A stretch of DNA of 64,000 nt, from the NCBI GenBank assembly GCA_046297935.1, contig JBKBHA010000013.1, positions 47,894-111,893 of the forward strand, read 5' to 3'. The translations under genes and the position numbers were made by a program. Source of the stretch: CAYMZZ01 sp046297935 (GTDB taxonomy: Bacteria; Bacteroidota; Bacteroidia; Chitinophagales; Chitinophagaceae). A model generated the notes under the pieces. That model did not search any database, was not told the DNA's origin, and saw nothing but the letters and a program-made list of their open reading frames with translations. Positions 6,531 to 16,445 of the stretch are shown in pieces. How positions within the stretch are numbered: position 1 is the first letter of the stretch; each line of letters begins with the position of its first letter.

Positions 6531-7673
6531 ATGAAAGGGGTCAACAAAATTTTAGTGTTCTTTCGCCAGCCTTTGTTCCTTCTCGGTGCCTTGTTTGTGG
6601 TACTTCATCTGGCACTGTGGTTGACCAAAGGCATCAGTCTTGACCTTGAAGCAGAAAAATACATCAGTCAGGGAAAAATACTTTTCGAAAGAGGTGGCTT
6701 GTCTGAATCAAAATATGTATTCTATCTCCCGGTAATCTTACTCGTATGGCTCTGCCACTGGTTACACATTTCGGTTGTATGGGTGGCTTTATTCCAGGTT
6801 CTTCTTTCAGCAGTTGGACAATATTATTTCTTTAGATTAGTGAAGGCCAATGCCGGCCAGTCGGCAGCGCTTTTGGCGAGTTTGTTATTATTGGTTTTTC
6901 TCCCTCTTCAACTTTGGAATTTTTTCCTGTACACTGACTCCATTTTTATCAGTCTCACCCTTATCTACTTTTGGATAATCTACAGGCATGCTGGCAGGGG
7001 GTGGGCTGGAAACCTGTTCGTTTTATTAATGCTGATGTTGTTAGTCGTTTCCCGTCCACACGGATTGCTCTTCATTCCCCCCACTTTCATATATTATCTG
7101 CTGCTAGCACCATCAGCACGTCAACGTTGGGTTACGGTTGCGGCAGGTGCTTTGGTATTAATGGTGATGTTCCTGTTTATGAACCGCATTTTTACAGGCG
7201 GAGAGGATATGGATGCACTCAAGCCATTTGTTGAAGAACATGTCATCTGTTTTGTGCCTCAAAATCCCGCTGGCGCCGATTTGATTTTACAAAAGACCGA
7301 CAGTCCTGTTGCTGATATAATTTACTATGCCTGGCATAATCCTGTACACTTCCTGCGATTGATGGCTCTCCGCCTCTATTCCTTTTTCAATCTTACAAGA
7401 CCTTACTATAGTATGATTCACAATATTGGCCTGCTTGCTTTCCTGATACCCATGTACCTTTTTGCACTGGCAGGCATACGCAGAGCATGGTACCAACAAC
7501 GACCACTGGTGTTCTTTTTTATTCTATTTCTGATATTGTATCCTATGGGAATTACCTTTCAATGCGATGACTGGCATAGTCGGTTCACGATGATGGTGAT
7601 ACCTCTTTTTATCTTTTTTGCAGTTTATGCATTAACCTCGACCGATATTTGGAAGCGGAATTTTAGCAAATGA
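6531..7673 (+). CDS. Polytopic membrane protein, probable GT-C glycosyltransferase
   Basis: This 380-residue protein has roughly nine to ten hydrophobic segments. It carries an acidic first loop (SLDLEAEKYISQG), a FLYTDSIFISLTLIYFW segment like that of PIG-V-type mannosyltransferases, and a C-terminal DWHSRFTMMVIPLFI helix typical of GT-C enzymes that use polyprenyl-phosphate sugars. It overlaps the next gene by 4 bases (ATGA), so the two are translationally coupled. A role in decorating an envelope lipid or glycan is an inference from fold and neighbours. Confidence 0.6.
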   Translation: MKGVNKILVFFRQPLFLLGALFVVLHLALWLTKGISLDLEAEKYISQGKILFERGGLSESKYVFYLPVILLVWLCHWLHISVVWVALFQVLLSAVGQYYFFRLVKANAGQSAALLASLLLLVFLPLQLWNFFLYTDSIFISLTLIYFWIIYRHAGRGWAGNLFVLLMLMLLVVSRPHGLLFIPPTFIYYLLLAPSARQRWVTVAAGALVLMVMFLFMNRIFTGGEDMDALKPFVEEHVICFVPQNPAGADLILQKTDSPVADIIYYAWHNPVHFLRLMALRLYSFFNLTRPYYSMIHNIGLLAFLIPMYLFALAGIRRAWYQQRPLVFFFILFLILYPMGITFQCDDWHSRFTMMVIPLFIFFAVYALTSTDIWKRNFSK

Positions 7674-9418
7674 ATCGATTTCTACTTTTATTATGGCTGA
7701 TAACACTGATAGCCAGTCTTCTGTTGAGACGTGTACTCTATTTTGATCAGCAAAGCCTCCTTTTTCACATAGGAGTTATCGTTTTCATTCAGGCCGCGTT
7801 TGCAGGAGGAGTTACGCTACTCCGATTAATAAACAGTAGCCGGTGGCGAAAAGTATTGATTCATGGTGCGGGATATAGCTTTCTGCTTCTATATATCGTT
7901 TTCTATTTATCGATCATTCTCAGTAACAGCTTATGGGGCAAAACGATTACGTTATCCATTCTGTCCGACTATGTTTTGTCGTTAAATGATCTGATCAAAG
8001 TACTGCCTGTCGACGCCTGGATCGTTTATGCAGCATTTGTACTGCTAATAATTCTCAGTTTTGTTCTGTACCGGCTTTGCCCTATCCGCAGTATTTCGCC
8101 AATAAAACTTAGGGGACGATGGAAGGCACTCAGGAAGCGGCCGGCATTAACTGCAATTGTTTTTGTTGTGGGTGCTGGTCTGATCCTTGCTTTGTTTAAA
8201 CCGATGCTTCAATTTAAACGCCGGGCACACTTTGCAGGCGAACCAACCATGGAGTTTGTTTGGGGGCCGATGTGGTATCCTGAGTCGTTGGAGGATATTT
8301 ATTCACCGGGCAAACAGGCTAATGCAATGGCCATGAAAGAATGCATTGAAAATGTAAAAGCTCCTGTAGTTGCCTCTGACCGGATAAATATGGTTGTGCT
8401 CGTTGACGCGTTGCGTCGCGACCATTTGCCGATGTACGGATATGCGAGGCAAACCACCCCTTTTCTTGACAGTATGCATCGTGCCGGTTCCATGATTGCG
8501 GTACAGAATGCATATTCTACTTCTTCAGGCACGCTTATCGGCGTTGCCGGACTGTTCAGTTCACGCAACTGGAATTCCTTTGCCTACTCCGGGCTTAATC
8601 TGATGAAGTTCATGCGCCGGACCGGGCATCGTACCTATGCCTTCTTAACCGGACATCATCGCACCTGGTATGGATTGACCGCCATATACCGGAACGACAC
8701 GGAAACTTTCTATGAAAGTGCCAGTTCCTATGCACAAATTGATGTAGATGACCTTACAACGCTGAGAGAATTTGAAAATACCGAATTGAAACCGGGATCA
8801 TTCATATATATGCACCTGCTTTCTACCCACGATTTGGGAAAAAAATCGGACGAGTTTCGAAAATTTCTACCCGATAAAATTGGAATTGGTGTTTCTCAAA
8901 AAACCGCATTGATAAATAACTACGACAATGGCATTCTGCAAACGGATTTCGTATTACGGAAAATATTCGAAAAACTTTCAAAAGAAGGTCTTTTGGAAAA
9001 AACAACTTTATACCTCGTGGCAGATCACGGCCAGCTATTTGGCGAATATGGCCAATGGAATCACGCGTCGAGCATTAACCCTGCGGTAATATCAGTACCA
9101 ATGCTGATTTATGATAACAATCTGGAGTTTTATAAGAACCGGCAACTCGCAACGCTGAAAGATGTTGCTCCGAGCATGGCTGCCCGAATGGGCTTGCCCA
9201 TACCCACCTGTTGGCAGGGACATTCCTTAGGCGATACCTTAACCGGATTTGAAACTGATATCAACATCGAGAATAAATGTGAAATTCCTTCGGCTCGGCT
9301 CTATTATAGAAATGATACGCTTTGGCTGGATCATATTAATAAGTTCGATAGTCTTGCGGCACGCGCATATTTGGACGCCGCCAGCAATAATTGGAAATTC
9401 ACTATCCCCCTACCCTGA
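7670..9418 (+). CDS. Membrane sulfatase-fold protein (phosphoethanolamine transferase-like)
   Basis: The 582-residue protein has about five N-terminal membrane helices (to residue 185) and a sulfatase-fold domain from about 240. Metal and active-site motifs are MVVLVDALRRDHL, the Ser/Thr-rich AYSTSSGTLIGVAGL (nucleophile region), MHLLSTHD, and VADHGQLFGEYG with a following NHAS. This layout resembles EptA/LtaS-like transferases. The start ATG overlaps the preceding stop by 4 bases. It is a second member of this superfamily in the locus, but differs in its nucleophile segment from the minus-strand one at 4926-6434. Confidence 0.75.
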   Translation: MNRFLLLLWLITLIASLLLRRVLYFDQQSLLFHIGVIVFIQAAFAGGVTLLRLINSSRWRKVLIHGAGYSFLLLYIVFYLSIILSNSLWGKTITLSILSDYVLSLNDLIKVLPVDAWIVYAAFVLLIILSFVLYRLCPIRSISPIKLRGRWKALRKRPALTAIVFVVGAGLILALFKPMLQFKRRAHFAGEPTMEFVWGPMWYPESLEDIYSPGKQANAMAMKECIENVKAPVVASDRINMVVLVDALRRDHLPMYGYARQTTPFLDSMHRAGSMIAVQNAYSTSSGTLIGVAGLFSSRNWNSFAYSGLNLMKFMRRTGHRTYAFLTGHHRTWYGLTAIYRNDTETFYESASSYAQIDVDDLTTLREFENTELKPGSFIYMHLLSTHDLGKKSDEFRKFLPDKIGIGVSQKTALINNYDNGILQTDFVLRKIFEKLSKEGLLEKTTLYLVADHGQLFGEYGQWNHASSINPAVISVPMLIYDNNLEFYKNRQLATLKDVAPSMAARMGLPIPTCWQGHSLGDTLTGFETDINIENKCEIPSARLYYRNDTLWLDHINKFDSLAARAYLDAASNNWKFTIPLP

Positions 9419-9429
9419 AGAAACAAACT

Positions 9430-9969
9430 ATGAGCTATTTTTCACGAATATTCAAAACGGGGGCTGTAAGAAAAACGCCCGCCAGGATCATTAAACGCAT
9501 TATAGCCGAAATACCGAGCAGAAATGGCTTGGAGATACTTGAATTGGGCGCTGGAAAAGGCGAAATCACTATTCCATTAGCGAACTTATTACGAAATCAA
9601 CACCCCGAAAGCAGGTTTTACGCTATTGAACTTGAAAAAGATTTTGCAGATGAGCTAAAGAGGACCATACCGGTTACAACTGTTTTGCAGGGAAACGCCT
9701 TGGACTTCCCGAAACTGGTGCCTGAAGATCCGCAGTACGACCTGATCATAAGCTCAATGCCTTTGTCGTTTTTTAAGAAGTCAGAAAAAGAAACCCTGTT
9801 TCTGAACATGAAGGCGCGCTTGAAGCCTGGAGGTAAGATACTGATTTTATATCATGCTGCCTGGCTTGGTTCGTCTATGAAAAGTTTATTCAGCGGAGGT
9901 CGGGTGCTTAGCTTCGCCACCATCCCTCCTTATTTTTTGTACATCTACAATCACGAGTCAAAAGCCTAA
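9430..9969 (+). CDS. Class I SAM-dependent methyltransferase, PmtA-like
   Basis: This 179-residue protein carries the SAM-binding motif ILELGAGKGEITIPLA, the acidic FYAIELEKDF after strand 2, and IISSMPLSFF followed by LKPGGKILI. The order and the SMPL motif resemble bacterial phospholipid N-methyltransferases that convert phosphatidylethanolamine to its methylated forms. The start at 9430 avoids overlap with the upstream gene (11 bases away). It is the last gene of a three-gene rightward operon. The lipid target is inferred, and rRNA dimethyltransferase-like activity is a less likely alternative. Confidence 0.65.
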   Translation: MSYFSRIFKTGAVRKTPARIIKRIIAEIPSRNGLEILELGAGKGEITIPLANLLRNQHPESRFYAIELEKDFADELKRTIPVTTVLQGNALDFPKLVPEDPQYDLIISSMPLSFFKKSEKETLFLNMKARLKPGGKILILYHAAWLGSSMKSLFSGGRVLSFATIPPYFLYIYNHESKA

Positions 9970-9972
9970 TAA

Positions 9973-10022
9973 AAAACTGGTGATCGTTTTTTCGCGACAT
10001 CCGCTAAACGATCACCAGTTTT
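9973..10022. terminator. Bidirectional terminator hairpin, 17-bp stem
   Basis: AAAACTGGTGATCGTTT at 9973-9989 and its exact complement at 10006-10022 form a perfect stem with a 16-base loop. A-runs and T-runs on both flanks allow termination in both directions between the convergent methyltransferase and porU2 genes. Confidence 0.85.
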
Positions 10023-10044
10023 CTTCGAGACAGTTCTGATTGCT

Positions 10045-13000
10045 CTACCGCATCAGATACATTTTACCGTATCCTTTATTGAAATACTTGTCGGTATTAT
10101 CCCCTTGTGCTTTGTACTTATCCAGAGTCTTGCCATTGTGGTTAGTAATTACCCGATACAAATAGACTCCATTCGCAAGTTTTTGGCCATATTGGTCGGT
10201 TCCATCCCACTTGAACTCGGTGATATTCCGACCGATGTGCAACGGCCCCAGTTCTTCCTTCGTGATTTCCCGCACTACTTTACCTGTAATAGTCAGAATT
10301 TGTATTCGAATATTCTGCGGAACCTCGGAGCCTGTAACGGTGAACACAAATGCGGTAGAAGTAGTAAAAGGATTGGGATAGTTGAGCATATTCGAGATCA
10401 TCGGCTTATTGATAACCTGGAAGGCAACGCGATATTGCACAAAACCGGCAGCATTCTCGCTTCTGTCTTTGCCGCTAATCAACAATTCATATTCCCCATC
10501 TTCAAGGAAATAAGGCTTGAATTGTATACGCGCTGAATTGTTGCCAGCGTCGGATGCAGGTTCAAATTGCAGGGTATCGTTGTCGAAATTGAAACGACGC
10601 AAGTAACCGTCGGGGTATTTCACCTGAACATTGAGCAAACTCGTATCGTTCAACAATAGCCATTTGGCTTCATCTTTTAACTCGGCCACAATGGTCGGCC
10701 TGGCGGCAACGATATCCCGATTCAGAATATGCACTCCATCAAAAGTAACATCGAGCATTGGCTGAAGGCTATCGGGACGAACGTATAGTGTTCGGAACGC
10801 ATAGTTGTTGAACAAATGTTGCTCTGGTTGGGCACGATCCGGATTAAAGTTGACAAACAATGTATTGAAACCAGCCAAACCGCGCGTATCGATCGGAACA
10901 TTCAGTTTGATTGTATCACCTACTGCCAGATCTTTCTGATTCGGTATCGGTACAATATTCTCAATGTTATTTTGATCTGTGATGGAAAGCTTAACCTTTA
11001 TGCTATCAAATTGTACCCGGCTCACATTTTTGAATGCAATACCGAAATTAAAGGGCTCCCCTACTTCCACGGTGTCGCGCGTGGTGAAATAAAGGTTTGG
11101 AGCTATGGCACCTTCAGGAACGGGATTGTAAGTGACCATCCAATACCTCAGTTGATAGGGGTCGTAGTTAACTGTATCCTGATTAGCCATTCGCAGCTTT
11201 ATGTAGGGATATTCAACAGCGTCAATTCCCGACACATCGTAGTCCTGGTTGTTCAATCCAATACCCTGAACCACTTCACTTTCACTGCCGTCGGCACGTA
11301 TACCAATGATGTCAATGAGAGGAGAATCGGTGGTAGTAGGATGCTGGTCTTTTCCACGCCAATGCAGTTCGGTCCAGGCTTTGGCAGGGCCAAATGTTGG
11401 TGAGGTGATAAAGGCCAGCGAGCGCGGACTGATACAATCAACCGAGAGGTTGATAGCGTCATAGATACCAGCGCTAATAATAAATTGCGTTGGATGCTCG
11501 CCGTGTTTATTTTTCTTATAAACCAGACTGAAGGCTCTGGGTTTATTGATGCTGTCAATATCTGTGAAGCCCTGATTCTTTAGTTCCGTATACATACTGT
11601 TCCCGGCACCATAGGTAAGTTCATCGGCCAGCCACTGATTGGCATATTCATTCTGAGCCATCAACTGGCGGGCCTGATTGCGCAATACAACGAAATTGCC
11701 ATCGGGTATAGATCGCAGGAACAGCATGGCGGCATTTCTTCCGGCACGCGTATTCGGAAACTCAAAATTGTAGCTGGTACCTCCAGTTGCGCAGGGAGCC
11801 TGACTTCCATACATACCGGTTGAACCAACCAACTGATTTTTCCACGGTTTGAAGGTCTTTTCATCGAAGACGTTAAATATCAGGCCGTATATACAGGAGT
11901 TTCGAATGTAGGACGAATCATTAACATTTACTACCAGCTCACCTGCTGTAGTAATGGCCGAACCCCAAACTCCGTTTTTAACAAACAGGTTATTCACCAC
12001 AGAATCAAAACGCCATTCCCGGTTATCCTCCAGGCGAACATGCAGCATCTGGCTATTTTGATGCTGGTCGAAATGGGCCTGTGAAAATCCATTCGCACCG
12101 TTCGCGATGTACTGGAACGAGCTCAGGTTCCAAACGGGTTCACCACTGGTAACAGTTGGCGAGATCCTCCAGTAGTACACTGTGCTGTCGGTAAAACTAA
12201 TGCCCGGCTCAAATTCCACAATACCACCACCCACCGTGCGATTTTGCGACGACTTGAGTGGCGAGTTAAACTTCACGGTGGTATCAATCTCCATCCTGTA
12301 TTCTCTTCCGGCTGCAAAAGGATTAGCTGTTGAAGCGATCAATTTAACATTCGGATCACTAACTATCGAGTACCGGTACGGGTAGGCCGGACGTATGTCG
12401 TCTTCAATAATATATACATCTTTTACAATAACGTTATTGGATTCATACAACTCATCCACCTCGTCATCAGCATCGAGTCGAATCGTAATCTTGTTCAAAC
12501 CCTGATCGCGCACGCCCATAACAGGAAGGGTATAAGTGAGCGAATCCTGGTAACGTCTGAATGGAATAGTGTCGCGACGAAACAGTTCCGTCGTACCATT
12601 GGGAAAGGTGCGACTCACTTCCACCACAATCGGCTTGTCGATTGCCCGTCCCAGATTGACAAACCTGGCTGTAACATTAAAGTCAATATTGGAAACGGGA
12701 ATAAATTTGGGATCAACATTCACCATCGACTCTTCAATGGCATAGTCGGGTTTGTCGGCAGTATATAATCGGATAGCCGGATCACCATGCAGCGTAAATT
12801 GCTCGCATTGAAAGCGAGCATAAAAATCATTCTCAGTTGTGAGTGCAAAAGTTTGGCGGATGGCTTCATCCATTATTTCGCCGAGCGTAGCCCCATAAAA
12901 GCTCCGACTCATAGCGCGGTAAGTACGGGTATTATAGATATCCAGGTAATGGATAATTCCCAGGTGTGTGCTCGCCAGAAACGCAACAGAACCTCTGTCC

Positions 13001-15090
13001 TGGGCCAACACAAACTTCTCGGAAATCGTTTCCATTGTCTGCAACCGGGCCACGTTGTAGTTATAAAAACTACCCGCATTACACCCCATGACAATCATCA
13101 CCGGATATTTGCCCGGGTTGTTATATGCCTGGGGATTGTCGAGATTAAACTCCAGCGCGTTAGAAGAGGAGTGCCCAAAATAGGTAAGTACGCCTATTCC
13201 TTCCTCAAATAGCTTAGCCAGTCGTATACTGGCCACCTGTTCTACTGCATCGGCACTGGTTTTGCTGAATGTGTGCACATTTGCCGCATAAAGCGTGTCT
13301 TCGATGATAGCCTTATGCCCATCGAGAGCCGCTGTAAGCAAACTGCTGGTATTATTGTCGCCCGCACCAACAACATGCACAACATTCTTTTTCCAGCCTT
13401 TTTCCGAAATCAACGGCGAGTTGAAGTCATATAACTGTTCAAACTGCTTCAGTTTAGAAAGATAGTCGCCCAATTCGTCTTTTGAAATCGCCGAAACCCG
13501 GCCAATTGGCACCAATGGTATTGAACTACCCGTTTGGGCGGTAAGCAAATTATCAGATGCAGGATAGCCAAATGTGGGTACCTGACAAAGGAATTTTGTC
13601 TCAGGCTTATTTTGGTTAAGGTAAAATTGGTTGTAAGTGGAAGCCCGTCCAATTAACAACACATACTTGGGGGATTCCGAATAATTAGCACGTGTCCAGT
13701 GTACAAAATTGCGAACCGAAAGTGGGTGTTGAGCAATACCAAAAGCAAACTGATCCTCGAGCTGGTCTATTAGATACACCTTTGCATTATAGCTGCCTCC
13801 TTCGGCACTGGATCGATACTGGCGGTATTCTTCAACCGGATCGTAACTGCCCGTTGCAGCGGTAAGGAGAGCACTGGCGATCATCAGAAAATTACCCTGC
13901 TGTTCAGGAGCCAGATAATTGACAAAATTCCTTTCAGTAAGCTGGTTGATGCTGGTAACATATACCGGCGCCACGCTGACCATAACCAGTGAGCGTTTAG
14001 TTGCCGAAGCTGTGAGCCTGAACCTGAACGGCGCTGCTGTTGTAGTTGGGCTATATCGTTGTCCATTTGTGAGGTCATACAATACCGGCAAATCGGCACC
14101 TGTTGTCGGAAAATTATTTATTTCAATATAATTGCCCACTGCACTGGCTGGAAGTTCGAATGCAAATCTTGCCGCAGCGCCAAAGTCAAAAATACGTGGG
14201 TATTCTATTGATATTTTCGACAATACCATACGATCAGCACTTCCGGTTGATCGATTGGTGATGGCAACCTGTGCGGATCCTGACGCAATTGCTGAAACAG
14301 GCAAAGTTCTAACGGCTCTGGCGTCGGAATAATAATCCATCTGCTGCCCCATGATCGAGTCGCCATTCAGGGCAACGCGGAAATAACGTTGGTTGATCGC
14401 ATTGCCTGCCGCAAAAACTGATACATTGATGTCGGGCGCTCCAGCTCCAACATAGGGTCGCATTGCCGAATAATTCACCGTTGTTGTAGCATTACCAGCT
14501 AGGTCCGTTGACGTCCATCCCTCTCCAATATCATACGTGGATGAATAAGTATAAGATGACCCAACCAACTCTACACGGCCGCTATGTACTTTGGCGTGGT
14601 AATGAGTCTCTACTTTGTGCATGAAGTATTCTTCCTTCGGCAGCGTATTCGTGGCAACCTCGTTGGCGGTTTGAACCAGTCTCTTGTTCGGGCTGGTTGA
14701 ATTGATCGTCAGAAAATAGGTGGCAGAGTCAGTTTGTAGGCTATAGAAATCATCCAGTTGCCAGTTCGGATTTCGGTACAGTGGCAGGTCAGCTTTACCA
14801 TCGTTCATCTGACCCCAAAACTCAATATACCCATTCGCGGCGAGTGGCGCGTTGGTGCTTGTAGTATAAATTGGTATTTCCACTCCGTTTCTCCATAACT
14901 GAAAATGATCGGCGTTGGCATTCGACATACCAACCGCTGCAAGGGTGGATTGTGGAATTCGATACAGACCGGTTACGGCAAGTTTAAACTTATAATAGGT
15001 CTTGCTATAGTCGATCCATTCATTATTGAACGGCTGTGCCTGCGCCAACACACCCGTCAACAACATCACAATGAGTAAAATTCGTTTCAT
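10045..15090 (-). CDS. porU2: C25 (gingipain-family) peptidase, PorU2-type
   Basis: This 1681-residue secreted protein starts at the ATG at 15090; the frame extends two codons to a TTG. It has a signal peptide ending VLAQAQ. A large N-terminal beta region precedes the peptidase C25 domain (about 400-760) with catalytic His in TYFGHSSSN (about 642) and catalytic Cys in VMGCNAGS (about 671). CARDB-like and FlgD-like Ig domains follow, ending in a C-terminal type IX-associated region. This matches the putative sortase PorU2. It lies directly downstream of a PorV2-like barrel gene with a 24-base gap. It probably processes or anchors type IX cargo, or is itself cargo. Confidence 0.88.
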   Translation of the reverse strand: MKRILLIVMLLTGVLAQAQPFNNEWIDYSKTYYKFKLAVTGLYRIPQSTLAAVGMSNANADHFQLWRNGVEIPIYTTSTNAPLAANGYIEFWGQMNDGKADLPLYRNPNWQLDDFYSLQTDSATYFLTINSTSPNKRLVQTANEVATNTLPKEEYFMHKVETHYHAKVHSGRVELVGSSYTYSSTYDIGEGWTSTDLAGNATTTVNYSAMRPYVGAGAPDINVSVFAAGNAINQRYFRVALNGDSIMGQQMDYYSDARAVRTLPVSAIASGSAQVAITNRSTGSADRMVLSKISIEYPRIFDFGAAARFAFELPASAVGNYIEINNFPTTGADLPVLYDLTNGQRYSPTTTAAPFRFRLTASATKRSLVMVSVAPVYVTSINQLTERNFVNYLAPEQQGNFLMIASALLTAATGSYDPVEEYRQYRSSAEGGSYNAKVYLIDQLEDQFAFGIAQHPLSVRNFVHWTRANYSESPKYVLLIGRASTYNQFYLNQNKPETKFLCQVPTFGYPASDNLLTAQTGSSIPLVPIGRVSAISKDELGDYLSKLKQFEQLYDFNSPLISEKGWKKNVVHVVGAGDNNTSSLLTAALDGHKAIIEDTLYAANVHTFSKTSADAVEQVASIRLAKLFEEGIGVLTYFGHSSSNALEFNLDNPQAYNNPGKYPVMIVMGCNAGSFYNYNVARLQTMETISEKFVLAQDRGSVAFLASTHLGIIHYLDIYNTRTYRAMSRSFYGATLGEIMDEAIRQTFALTTENDFYARFQCEQFTLHGDPAIRLYTADKPDYAIEESMVNVDPKFIPVSNIDFNVTARFVNLGRAIDKPIVVEVSRTFPNGTTELFRRDTIPFRRYQDSLTYTLPVMGVRDQGLNKITIRLDADDEVDELYESNNVIVKDVYIIEDDIRPAYPYRYSIVSDPNVKLIASTANPFAAGREYRMEIDTTVKFNSPLKSSQNRTVGGGIVEFEPGISFTDSTVYYWRISPTVTSGEPVWNLSSFQYIANGANGFSQAHFDQHQNSQMLHVRLEDNREWRFDSVVNNLFVKNGVWGSAITTAGELVVNVNDSSYIRNSCIYGLIFNVFDEKTFKPWKNQLVGSTGMYGSQAPCATGGTSYNFEFPNTRAGRNAAMLFLRSIPDGNFVVLRNQARQLMAQNEYANQWLADELTYGAGNSMYTELKNQGFTDIDSINKPRAFSLVYKKNKHGEHPTQFIISAGIYDAINLSVDCISPRSLAFITSPTFGPAKAWTELHWRGKDQHPTTTDSPLIDIIGIRADGSESEVVQGIGLNNQDYDVSGIDAVEYPYIKLRMANQDTVNYDPYQLRYWMVTYNPVPEGAIAPNLYFTTRDTVEVGEPFNFGIAFKNVSRVQFDSIKVKLSITDQNNIENIVPIPNQKDLAVGDTIKLNVPIDTRGLAGFNTLFVNFNPDRAQPEQHLFNNYAFRTLYVRPDSLQPMLDVTFDGVHILNRDIVAARPTIVAELKDEAKWLLLNDTSLLNVQVKYPDGYLRRFNFDNDTLQFEPASDAGNNSARIQFKPYFLEDGEYELLISGKDRSENAAGFVQYRVAFQVINKPMISNMLNYPNPFTTSTAFVFTVTGSEVPQNIRIQILTITGKVVREITKEELGPLHIGRNITEFKWDGTDQYGQKLANGVYLYRVITNHNGKTLDKYKAQGDNTDKYFNKGYGKMYLMR

Positions 15091-15114
15091 GGACAAAAAT
15101 TATCAGGGTACAGT

Positions 15115-16233
15115 TTATTTCTTCTTTTTCTTTTTTTCCTGGGGCACCATATTCAACCTAAGAGAGAATACGTGCGTGAACAGTGGATTCGACTGATTGG
15201 CCAGATTGGTAAAAGCGTAGTCAATCGTCACGTTTTGAATCTGAAATCCGGCGCCAGCACTGGGCTGGTATATCCACACTTTCTTCTGGTTGAGCGTGTC
15301 GCCATCGGCCAATGCTCGCTGGAAATTGTTAATACCGGCTCTCAGGAAAAAAACGCTATTGACATTCAATTCGAGTCCCAGCTTGGGATCGGCACTCACA
15401 GGATCGGCACTCAACACGGTGTTACGCTTTCCATCGAAGGTCAAATCAATATTTGTTTCTGCCAGTAAACTGGTTTTCTTACTCAATTGAAACACGCGAG
15501 CCACACCCAATATAAGGCGTGGAGCGGTCATTTCGGTCGACTTAACCGGTATGTCGTTGTTGGTAAGGTAAAGTGCTTCCTTTTCACGTTCAGTAAATGT
15601 AAATGACCAGGAATTGAAGGTAGTCGTGATGTCGCGGGCAGTAAGTCCAAAACGCCATTTACCCTGCTGCATCTGCAGTCCCGCATCAATTCCAAATCCC
15701 CAGGCCTTGGCAAATTTGCCCACATTGCGGTGGATCACTTTTGCATTAAATCCAAACTGCAATTTCTTTTGCTCGGTGTCTTTCAGGCGTTGGGCATAAG
15801 AAAGCAGGAAGGCATAGTCGGCTGATGAAAAGGCCTGAATATTATTATAGTTGATCGTACCATCGGGCTCTACCAGAAAAAGCGTGTTCATGATATCGTC
15901 TACAGCAAAGCGCAACCCGGTGATGGCAAAAGTCCTTTTGTTGTTCGAAGAGGGGAATGCAATACTGGCGTAATCATATTTACCGATACCTGCAAAATAT
16001 TCCGCATGCATCAGGTTTACCTGAGTATTTTGGGTTACGCCCACCAGACCGGCTGGGTTCCAATAACCCGCCGTACCATCCTGCACGGAAGCAACCTGTG
16101 AGCTACCCATGGCGAGGCCACGCGCGCCGGCGCCGATATTTAAAAATTCGTTGGAATACTTACGGAACTGGGAATGGGCAGACACAGAAAGGACTGTTCC
16201 CAATAGGGTGAGGTATAGGATGGGCGACTTCAT
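15115..16233 (-). CDS. porV2: PorV2-like outer-membrane beta-barrel protein (type IX associated)
   Basis: The 372-residue product has a signal peptide and the FadL-like start typical of PorV/PorQ proteins: FLNIGAGARGLAMGSS, then GYWNPAGLV. The remaining sequence alternates hydrophobic and polar residues as in a 14-strand barrel, ending with a Lys-rich tail. PorV shuttles type IX substrates to the surface. The pairing with the C25 peptidase just downstream is the recurrent PorV2-PorU2 gene pair of Bacteroidota. The ATG at 16233 is chosen because it begins the signal peptide. Confidence 0.85.
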   Translation of the reverse strand: MKSPILYLTLLGTVLSVSAHSQFRKYSNEFLNIGAGARGLAMGSSQVASVQDGTAGYWNPAGLVGVTQNTQVNLMHAEYFAGIGKYDYASIAFPSSNNKRTFAITGLRFAVDDIMNTLFLVEPDGTINYNNIQAFSSADYAFLLSYAQRLKDTEQKKLQFGFNAKVIHRNVGKFAKAWGFGIDAGLQMQQGKWRFGLTARDITTTFNSWSFTFTEREKEALYLTNNDIPVKSTEMTAPRLILGVARVFQLSKKTSLLAETNIDLTFDGKRNTVLSADPVSADPKLGLELNVNSVFFLRAGINNFQRALADGDTLNQKKVWIYQPSAGAGFQIQNVTIDYAFTNLANQSNPLFTHVFSLRLNMVPQEKKKKKK

Positions 16234-16413
16234 TCGGATAGTTTTCTTATAAGCAATTAATCAACATCACTGCGTCTTCAAGGGTTGAGTCGGCTTGTAA
16301 AATTAGACTACAGCCCCCAAAAATCATAGTTTTACTAAGGGAAAAACCTAGCCATTGAAAACGAAAGATTTAGAAATATATTGCATTTACGCTGCCACAA
16401 GCGGCTTTGGATG

Positions 16414-16421
16414 TACTTTTG
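16414..16421 (+). promoter_or_regulatory. -7 element of the tyrS promoter
   Basis: TACTTTTG matches TAnnTTTG exactly, 25 bases before the ATG at 16446. No clear -33 TTTG lies at the right distance. Its position inside the longer tyrS frame argues that the upstream ATG at 16407 is not used. Confidence 0.45.
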
Positions 16422-16445
16422 CGGACTAAATTTTTTGCTAAAGCA

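Noticed and set aside
10816..11403. 195-residue plus-strand frame inside porU2
   Set aside because: It is antisense to a well-supported C25 peptidase gene and shows no family motif.
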